Assembly: GCF_000739815.1 (NCBI RefSeq)
Contig: NZ_BBJJ01000019.1
Coordinates: 62,001-126,000, forward strand
Reading direction: 5' to 3'
Source of the DNA: Paraburkholderia mimosarum LMG 23256 = NBRC 106338
GTDB lineage: Bacteria > Pseudomonadota > Gammaproteobacteria > Burkholderiales > Burkholderiaceae
DNA length: 64,000 nucleotides
Within the stretch, counting starts at the first letter, position 1. Every line of letters starts with the position of its first letter. The position numbers were made by a program, and so were the translations under genes. Shown piece by piece: positions 63,101-64,000 of the stretch. Under the pieces are notes generated by a model, which worked only from the letters and a program-made list of their open reading frames with translations, was not told where the DNA came from and ran no database searches.

Positions 63101-63561
63101 CGCAGGCAAGCATGCCCCTGCCCTCGCTTGGCGGCTTCGTGCTGATTCCGCGCGCCGGCTTGCGCTTCGCGTACTTCCACGGCGATGCGTTCAGCGAGTC
63201 GGGAGCGGGTGCGCAAAATCTGTCGGTCGGCACCGACAACATTCAGAGCGTGCAGCCGTATGCGCAACTGGCGCTGCGCTACGCGTTCGGCAGTGCGTCG
63301 ACGCCGTCGAACATGGAAGCGTATGTGGGCTACGCGTACGAAGCGGGCACCACGAATCGGGCAGTGTCGGTGAGCGCGCAGGACGGGACGCTGTTCACGG
63401 CCAATGGCGTACCGCTGCCACGCAACCTCGTTACGGCAGGCATCTCGTTGAATATGCGGGTGACGCGCTCGTTGTGGGTATCGGCCGCCTTCGACACCCT
63501 GCTCCACACCGCGAACGCGTCGATCAAGGCTGGCAGCATCAAAGTGGATTACCGGTTCTGA
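60118..63561 (+). CDS. AIDA-I-type autotransporter adhesin
   Basis: A 1,147-residue outer-membrane autotransporter (type V secretion). TTG 60118 is the likely start: CAGGGAGACCACG precedes it, and it opens a long basic signal sequence (YRRRFCVHRFGRRSKRISRL, then a hydrophobic core and AGA). The passenger (about residues 60-620) is made of roughly 18- to 20-residue AIDA repeats of the S-G-G-x-x-x-x-T-V-x-x-G-G-x-Q type. A beta-helix end region with LNGASNAYSGATQVVAGTLEVG and GGSIGTTTIAGDYQQ follows. The C-terminal 270 residues are the beta-barrel (VWIKATGDYSRTDNKGG ... IKVDYRF, ending in Phe). It probably mediates adhesion or biofilm formation. No glycosyltransferase (Aah-like) gene is beside it. 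Confidence 0.9.
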   Translation: MKLITYRRRFCVHRFGRRSKRISRLTALLLSSVMAHTWPGTAGAQKVVSAGQTAMGAGVPTGPGQAQWVMSVGTAISAVVNGATKQQGASSTAIGTTQTVVDGRTAAGTTLSNGVQYIASGGSATDTVISGLGAAPAIAQPGAITLTAVDPGALRISAIPSAPNGVTILVSSGGSVRSATLDAALQFVDSGGTATRNTIIGGVQLVNGGGTTFDNDVAGGVQIVNGSGSSATRNSLIGSVQVIDNGGAASHVAILGGVQCLDAGATATSNALTASYQFIGYASTATSNTLHFSAQDIGYRGTAKETTLDHSVQRVMSGGTAIGTSVNSASKQQVLGGSAVSTVINSGGTQTVASGGIATRNSVNDGGVQYVTSGGGVVDTVVSSGGEQYVAGGAATINVVDGGTQTITSGGLATSNTVLAQGAQYVAASGTATQTWVGGGGHQYVVGGAANGNTIDRGGAQIVASGGIATSNSINNGGVQYVASAGTAVSTTVNSGMQTVGAGGTVIGTTVNPGGAQYLTNGSLAANTTLNGGVQSVNAGGLANVTMVNAAGFQAVNDGALTNATVINNGGLQVVMAGGVTSGSVVNSGGKQNVLGTVVSATVDSGGTLMVGQGGTSGKLAGNTHNDGTIVFNLAGTYTYSGAFTGSGTLVDAHTGTLILNGASNAYSGATQVVAGTLEVGDSAHTSATLGGDVVVSQAGTLRGHGTIGGSVINAGIVSPGGSIGTTTIAGDYQQAANATLQVEISPTSASQLDVMGNATLAGTLAVVYDAGSNGASSVYGPGSVKLLKASSIDGRFSGAPLAIVQSGANLSYVTPSVTYKANEVDLLLTPNDTSIFTAMGSAVSQVAQATNAAILDRLSHLCRTHKGRNCIAGTDNVWIKATGDYSRTDNKGGVSGYSAHQYGFIAGYDHRIGRYDVGGTLAYSHVDVSEAHTPDTGTADSLRWAAYGAMWTGPVNLAATIGLGYDFIDQKRPFGTATGTASGSHNGLEVTAAAQASMPLPSLGGFVLIPRAGLRFAYFHGDAFSESGAGAQNLSVGTDNIQSVQPYAQLALRYAFGSASTPSNMEAYVGYAYEAGTTNRAVSVSAQDGTLFTANGVPLPRNLVTAGISLNMRVTRSLWVSAAFDTLLHTANASIKAGSIKVDYRF
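60310..61960 (+). repeat. AIDA-type tandem repeat array inside the autotransporter gene
   Basis: About 25-30 degenerate units of roughly 57-60 bases, each coding for a turn of the beta-helix around variants of NGGVQYV and SGGTATN. The cores GGCGGC and CAGTA recur at regular spacing. Such arrays change length by recombination, so copy number may differ between strains and be prone to assembly error. Confidence 0.75.
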
Positions 63562-63591
63562 GACGCAGGCTGAACTGCTTGGGAGACCGTC

Positions 63592-64000
63592 ATGACCTTA
63601 CCGCTTTTTATCGCCTCGGGACTTGCGCTGGGCGTGACGCTCGCCGCGCCGGGCACGGCACTAGCCGATCCCGTCGATCCGCGGTCTGCGCCAGCGGCGG
63701 CCGATGCGCTCGCGCTGCCGCCGAGCGCCGTGGCGCGGCTCGCGCAGGCGAACCCTGGCGCCGACGCCATCGCCACCCAGGCGCGGCGGCCTCGCAACGC
63801 CGAGGAAGATCAGGAAGCCTACGCGGGCGACACACCCGCAAAGGCACACGAAGCCACCGGCACATCGCCGGGCGATGGTGCTAAAAACGATCTCGACGCC
63901 GACGACAGCGACAACGCCGACGATGTGGACGACGTTGATGCGCGTGCATCGAAGTTGCCGCCGGGACTCGCCGACGACCGCAGCGAGGCGCCCCCAATCG
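63592..64000 (+). CDS. Exported acidic protein, 3' end outside window
   Basis: The first 136 residues of a protein that continues past the window. ATG 63592 follows TGGGAGACCGTC, 30 bases after the autotransporter stop. MTLPLFIASGLALGVTLAAP is a signal-peptide core with likely cleavage after ALA (residue 26). The mature part is low-complexity, first Ala/Pro-rich, then Asp-rich (DADDSDNADDVDDVDARAS at about 103-121), reminiscent of calcium-binding or disordered linkers. No domain can be named. It is probably co-transcribed with the autotransporter. Confidence 0.6.
   Translation, partial: MTLPLFIASGLALGVTLAAPGTALADPVDPRSAPAAADALALPPSAVARLAQANPGADAIATQARRPRNAEEDQEAYAGDTPAKAHEATGTSPGDGAKNDLDADDSDNADDVDDVDARASKLPPGLADDRSEAPPI

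Noticed and set aside
60931..63507. An 858-codon minus-strand frame opposite the autotransporter
   Set aside because: It mirrors the AIDA repeats and barrel, is Arg/Ala/Asp-rich, and has no domain or ribosome-binding site.
1..64000. CRISPR arrays, tRNA or rRNA genes, insertion sequences and integrase/attachment sites
   Set aside because: I looked for regular direct repeats with spacers, cloverleaf-type sequences, transposase motifs and terminal repeats, and found none that I could support.

Overview
The window is a 64 kb piece of a GC-rich genome of Burkholderiaceae type; I infer Paraburkholderia, Caballeronia or a close relative. The reasons are the classic Burkholderia-style general porin, the mix of aromatic-catabolism, LysR, LacI and GlxA-like genes, and small conserved hypothetical proteins that I recognise from that group. 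No rRNA, tRNA, CRISPR array or insertion sequence was seen. Several decayed genes (CoA-transferase, 4-hydroxyphenylpyruvate dioxygenase, azoreductase) mark it as an accessory, rearranged region.

Region 1 (3-13424, plus strand) is an aromatic-acid catabolic cluster. It holds a feruloyl-CoA synthase-like ligase (cut by the window edge), a crotonase, a Rieske oxygenase, three tandem RraA/aldolase-family genes, a LigB-type extradiol dioxygenase and a LigJ-like oxalomesaconate hydratase. A porin and an MFS carrier follow, then a gentisate-type module: FAH-family hydrolase, cupin dioxygenase and FAD monooxygenase. It ends in a frameshifted CoA-transferase remnant (13455-13660) and an orphan protein that may have a permuted papain-like fold (13679-14305).

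Region 2 (14740-23143, minus strand) is a LacI-controlled ABC importer operon with a binding protein, two permeases, a tiny membrane protein and two different ATPases, ending in dhaL and dhaK. This layout suggests uptake and phosphorylation of a small polyol or ketose. Region 3 (23525-42356) is a mosaic. It contains a sulfonate/nitrate-type ABC importer, an MHS-family carrier, a lipoprotein with a methyltransferase fold, a nitrilase-family hydrolase, a divergent LysR gene facing an MFS carrier and FAD oxidase pair, two exported alpha/beta hydrolases, a GlxA-like regulator, etfBA and a chemoreceptor.

Region 4 (43084-58388, minus strand) is the most interesting part: eight tightly packed genes that look like one operon for a polyketide or phenolic lipid. 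It encodes a GAF-like protein, a truncated adenylation-domain protein and a 2,549-residue PUFA-synthase-like type I PKS (two flavin TIM barrels, KS, AT, ACP, KR). It continues with a type III PKS, a dehydratase fused to a phosphopantetheinyl transferase, a LolD-like ATPase, a LolC/E- or MacB-like permease and a LolA-like outer-membrane-directed protein. The inferred logic is that the type I enzyme builds an acyl chain, the type III enzyme extends and cyclises it, and the ABC/sorting proteins move the product to the outer membrane. A divergent AraC-type regulator (58892) borders the operon. It is followed by a large AIDA-repeat autotransporter (60118-63561) and the start of an exported acidic protein that runs off the window.
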